A stretch of 64,000 bases of DNA. Origin: Polydactylus sextarius. Taxonomy: Eukaryota; Chordata; Actinopteri; Polynemidae. Shown one piece after another: positions 60,801 through 64,000 of the stretch. The DNA is taken from NCBI GenBank assembly GCA_016801845.1, contig CM028926.1:5616501-5680500 (forward strand). Direction: 5' to 3'. Under the pieces are notes generated by a model. The model did not search any database and had not been told where the DNA came from. It saw nothing but the letters and a program-made list of their open reading frames with translations. Made by a program: the position numbers and the translations under genes. Position 1 is the first letter of the stretch. Every line of letters begins with the position of its first letter.

Positions 60801-63763
60801 GCTCAAAACCTGCTTGGGGACAACCTAATTACACACTTAAGAGCGTATGCTAATGGTGTCTCACTCTTCATATGAGTAAGTGTGTGTGTATCTAATGACG
60901 GAGAAGGCCTGGGGGTGGGCTCTGTACAGTGTGCTGTGTCCGCTAGAGCTGAGCACTAAAGTGTCCTTTACCACACGACCATCTATTGCTCATCTGCCCA
61001 TCACTTTCCCTCCATTCCTCCCTCAACACAGCATCAACCACCTGGTGTTTTTAATGTCTGTTGCAGATTCATGTAGATTATTATTTTCTTTTTTATATTA
61101 TGAGCAGTGAGGAAAAAAAAAAAAAATTGACAAACACTGAAATGTCAATATATTCGCAGAAGATGTCGTCTTATCTATCGCTGAACACCTATGATTAATG
61201 ATTAATGTTGTCAGAATGTTCTGTTTTCCAAAATAAACCTTTAATTTCCACTTTCATCTCCAACCTAAACTCATTACGGAACATTGAAAACATTTTTTCT
61301 TTTTTAATTGTTTTTGTTGACAATGACAAAAACACTCATTACCACTGGTAAATATAACAGTTCCCAACAAAACCCGGATATTGAACTCAAACTCTTTTTT
61401 CTTTTTGTTTTTGTTTTAGGGACAGATGAGGAAAGAGGTTGATGCTATCGACTCTTGCGTCAAATAGCAAAAACTACAGTCTGCGACTAGAAGCTAACAC
61501 CAAGAGCTTCCTCAGACTCTGACTATTTCTTGAAGAGGTATTGTGTTGACACTAGCACTGAAAATCTGGTCAATCATACCTTGTTTTAGTCTTCAATAGT
61601 AAATAAGTACGATATATATCATATTAACCTAAAACTGAAGCACGTTACGAACAATACAAACAGTCAAGTATTAGATTCTACCTCTATTAAGGTTATAATG
61701 TTCGGTTTTTGTGTACAGTTGTGTTTTAGATAGAGAAAAGATTGAGTATTAGAAAACTCTCATACCGAGTGTAAGAGCATACAGAGTTTTCTTATTTGAT
61801 ATACATGTTACATCGGCCTTAATTTTGTATTCAAACACAGGCTTTCTTGATATGAATTCTACTGAAACAGATTGACTTTGTTGAAAAGCTTTTGTCTGCA
61901 ATGAGGATTTGTTTTGGTTGGGTGAATCGTGCCTGTCTTACATAATTCTGTAGTTCCACTCATACGTCAGTCTGAAGAAGAGATAAAAAAAAAAAAAAAG
62001 ATTGCCTTTACCGTGATCGCTTACTTTCCAACACAGCCCCCTCAACTACCTCTGCACCTCTCTCTCTTTTTCTCGCAACTCACTTTCAGTCTCTCTCAGA
62101 CCTTCTGTCCCACTCTCACCCACTCCTCCCTCACACATCACACCTCTTATTACTCCACAGTGAGAGGCCAATCTGAGGGAGTGTGAGAAGCATGCATGTG
62201 TGTGCGCGTGTGTGTGTTTCTGGGCCTGTGTGAGTGTGATAGGAGCTGTTGCACATCAGTGTCTCACTAACCCCTTGACCATCCTCACCTCCGTTCTTCA
62301 GGATGGAAGTCAGATGAATCAGAGAACTTGCACCTTGAAGCCTGAACACTTGATATTTCATTGAAGAAAGTGGAGTTTTTTTTTTTTTTTTTTTGATGCA
62401 ATGGGTGAAACTCGGCTGGAAAAGCAGCATGAACTGGCAGATCATGTTTCAGTGCTTACCACTGTGATCATAAGGAACATGAATGACATGATCCATGTGT
62501 GCACTTCACTTATACTTTCATATTATGTGAGGGAATGCTTAAGCGTTTATGTGTGATGGATTTAACGTTTCCTTGATTACAAGTCAGGCAACACCATTTT
62601 TTCTTCATGTTAAGATGATTAAACAGAATGTGGAACCTAAAGGTAAAATAAATAAATGAAAAGCCATCTTAAGTGAGGGAGAGACTCATTTATTTTCTTA
62701 GCTTTATTATACTCTAGCCTAATTGCAAAAGTACAGAGTGAAAAGTAAGTAAGTACTTTAATAGATTATTAATGTGTGAAATTCCTCTTTCTCCACTCCG
62801 TGTCAAAGATGAGGAAACGGCATCGAGCCGCATCAAGGTTCATTACGCTGAACTGTTTATTTTTGCTACAGAGGCAAAACTATGGAATCTAAACAAGACG
62901 TGAATGCCAATTTTGTTTATAAAGCTGTGCTGGCCAGACTACTGTTTGCCAGTTCTTTGTTTTAGTTCCCACATGCAAATTATGCTGACTCCCCAATTAC
63001 GTGCTCAATGATGCTTGCAGAATACATTTCAGATGTTGTTGACAGCAACTTTTAGGTGACTATTTGCTATTGATCATAATAACCCTGCTGGGGTATGTGA
63101 TGTGAAAGATAAATGACTCACTGTCTTTAACAAAGACGCACAGTGGTTATTAAGAATTAACATATAAGGAAAACAGTGAGCAAAAAGAGGATATTTGACA
63201 TTGGCATTGGGAATAATCTCAGCTTTTATGTTGCAGGAAGCCAACACATGTGAACACGGACATCAAATACATTAAACATCAAACACACAGGGAAGAGTCT
63301 CTTCATGTGACATTTACAATGTGTAAAGGAGAATTTTAGCCTCACCGTGCATCGCCTCATGCTCTCTCTCATAGCCCGAAAGATTCAAGGCATCATTGCA
63401 GCTAATAGATGAAAATTTCCAGCATCTGGTTCAGCCTTAAACCAGCTACAGCCACACCATAAATAAGCTGCTGAATTTGTTTTCTGCATCATTCTATATG
63501 TCAACTGAGTTTGCAAAATTTGTATTGTTTTCTGCACTGAGAGCAGTATATGAGCCCTCGCTTTTACTTTACAGCCACAGCCAAGCTATTCTTATTTGAC
63601 CAGTAGCACATTCTCTTAATTTGAGTGTGTATTAGTGTATGTGTGTAGATCTTAATACTCACGCATCTACATCCTGCATTAGGTCCAGCTTGCTGGGGAA
63701 AATCTCAGACAGAAGCACTCGAGTGAAGTGTTTGCCCAGTGACTGGAGCCTTGACTCGAGGTT
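54791..63763 (-). CDS. dph1: dph1, 3' part (four visible coding exons; 5' end outside window)
   Basis: Diphthamide biosynthesis protein 1. Known role: with DPH2 it forms the cytosolic [4Fe-4S] enzyme that moves the 3-amino-3-carboxypropyl group of S-adenosylmethionine onto a histidine of elongation factor 2, the first step of diphthamide synthesis. Seen here: exons at 63663-63763, 58102-58180, 55269-55403 and 54791-54871 (minus strand) join in one frame to give 131 residues and a TGA stop. Hallmarks are LLSEIFPSKL, ACPRLSIDWG, KPLLSPYE followed by AAVAL, and YPMDFYSNQSLGPW, all of which I recognise from vertebrate DPH1. The Cys of ACPRLSIDWG should be the third iron-sulfur ligand, one being contributed by each domain. 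The remaining two thirds of the protein must lie beyond 64000. Introns are unusually unequal: 5482, 2698 and 397 bp. The 3' end faces the miR-212/132 transcript tail to tail, as in human 17p13.3. Confidence 0.93.
54872..55268 (-). other. dph1 last intron
   Basis: This 397-bp intron runs between donor GTGAGG and acceptor CTGCAG. The acceptor has a CTGCCTGCCTGCAG tract. No repeat or further exon is visible. Confidence 0.8.
55269..55403 (-). CDS. dph1: dph1 penultimate exon
   Basis: This 135-bp exon has acceptor ATCTCTCAG and donor GTGAGG, with phase 0 at both ends, giving 45 codons. It begins AAVALQEVGWKDVYPMDFYS, then NQSLGPWAPNH, and ends in a basic, Pro-rich stretch RPTRKQTQ. PYE|AAVAL and YPMDFY..SLGPW..NH are shared with mammalian DPH1. 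After the NH motif the protein is expected to be poorly conserved and disordered. An alternative acceptor 18 bases further in (CTTTACAG) would delete AAVALQ, which is conserved in the family, so the first one is preferred. Confidence 0.94.
57729..57743 (+). promoter_or_regulatory. CTCF-like core motif in dph1 intron
   Basis: CCAGCAGGGGGGGCT, 14 of 15 to the CTCF core; the invariant C is replaced by G, which weakens it. Confidence 0.3.
57985..58029 (+). repeat. imperfect TG repeat in dph1 intron
   Basis: TG tract with A and C interruptions, about 70 bp from the dph1 donor on the intron side. Confidence 0.85.
58102..58180 (-). CDS. dph1: dph1 exon carrying the third Fe-S cysteine
   Basis: This 79-bp exon has acceptor TTCCCTACAG and donor GTAAAC. 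Its first base completes the Ala codon split with the previous exon. Then 26 codons read WVQIACPRLSIDWG, TAFSKPLL and SPYE. By family knowledge the CPRLSIDWG segment holds the cysteine of domain 3 that binds the [4Fe-4S] cluster. The exon ends in phase 0. The donor is weaker than consensus (GTAAAC) but the conserved protein leaves no doubt about the boundary. Confidence 0.95.
62376..62394 (+). repeat. T19 homopolymer
   Basis: Uninterrupted T tract in the large dph1 intron. Confidence 0.95.
62940..63100 (+). promoter_or_regulatory. candidate intronic enhancer (octamer, SOX, MARE half-site)
   Basis: Within the large dph1 intron: CTTTGTT at 62955, a perfect octamer ATGCAAAT at 62973-62980 and TGCTGACTC (MAF half-site) at 62983-62991 lie within 40 bp in repeat-free sequence. 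Confidence 0.35.
63663..63763 (-). CDS. dph1: dph1 internal exon (most 5' one visible)
   Basis: This 101-bp exon begins after a minus-strand acceptor with a pyrimidine tract ending TTTTCCTAG and ends before donor GTGAGT. It starts in phase 0 and leaves two bases (GC) of a split Ala codon. It encodes 33 residues beginning NLESRLQSLGKHF and containing LLSEIFPSKL and MQDVD. Human DPH1 has a very similar stretch just before its third cluster cysteine. The upstream intron (63764 to beyond 64000) shows nothing else in the 237 bases available. Confidence 0.92.
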
Positions 63764-64000
63764 CTAGGAAAAGAAAGAGGAAAAATAAAAGGACCAATGA
63801 AAAGATTTGCAATTCAAACATTAAACACACAGTTCTCTCTCGGGCTATGAAACTCCACAGCATCAAATCATAAGTTGCAAATCATATACTTCCCTATACT
63901 TCCACCCACAGACACAATCCTCTAAGAACTCATGTCTAGGGTCACCCAAAAGTTTTTTTTTCTTTACTGTCAAACTTAGCAGAGAGAGTATTTTATCCAG

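Larger units (their letters stand above)
58181..63662 (-). other. dph1 intron, 5.5 kb
   Basis: A large noncoding intron. From low to high coordinates it contains a long purine-rich stretch (58470-58960), a palindrome-rich segment at 59030-59110, short A tracts, a T19 at 62376-62394, and at 62940-63100 a repeat-free block with a perfect octamer and a SOX-type site. No additional exon is needed, since the DPH1 frame is continuous across its ends. Confidence 0.7.

Noticed and set aside
1..64000. CRISPR arrays, tRNA or rRNA genes, prokaryotic operons
   Set aside because: No direct-repeat/spacer pattern, cloverleaf or dense same-strand coding is present. All regular repeats are simple microsatellites.

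Overview
The window is vertebrate genomic DNA, most probably from a percomorph-type teleost. Supporting this are spliced exons with GT-AG boundaries, very dense dinucleotide microsatellites, interspersed repeats of types I recognise from fish (a decayed Tc1-like transposon, a hAT-like relic, short degenerate copies of common fish repeats), and a miR-212 3p arm of the fish type. Coding density is very low. Almost all apparent open frames are translations of CA/TG, GA or homopolymer tracts.

Two loci can be supported. (1) The 3' end of dph1 (diphthamide biosynthesis 1) lies on the minus strand. Four coding exons are visible (63663-63763, 58102-58180, 55269-55403, 54791-54871); the reading frame passes through every junction and ends at a stop codon. 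The 5' part of the gene lies beyond the right edge. (2) The miR-212/miR-132 cluster lies on the plus strand (hairpins at 46774-46860 and 47057-47137). It sits in the single intron of a reconstructable two-exon noncoding host gene. That gene has a TATA promoter with an upstream CRE (44075-44175), a noncoding exon 1 ending in a consensus donor at 44434, and a short terminal exon from 47830 with AATAAA at 47907. Two near-consensus REST/NRSF (RE1) elements and several CRE-type sites lie in the same 3 kb. This matches the CREB-induced, REST-repressed logic known for the mammalian locus. The tail-to-tail arrangement with dph1 also matches human 17p13.3.

Layout: 1-43.9 kb is a noncoding stretch with microsatellites, polypurine tracts, old transposon relics, candidate CTCF, SRF and homeodomain sites, and no exon I can support. 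43.9-47.9 kb is the miR-212/132 gene. 47.9-54.0 kb is a convergent intergenic spacer. 54.0-64.0 kb is the dph1 3' end with large introns. hic1, which lies next to these miRNAs in mammals, has no recognisable coding exon here: its long zinc-finger exon would appear as an open frame of several hundred codons.

There is no CRISPR array, no bacterial-type operon and no tRNA or rRNA that I can see. The most interesting content is regulatory: a compact neuronal-type miRNA switch with paired RE1 and CRE sites beside a large gene desert.
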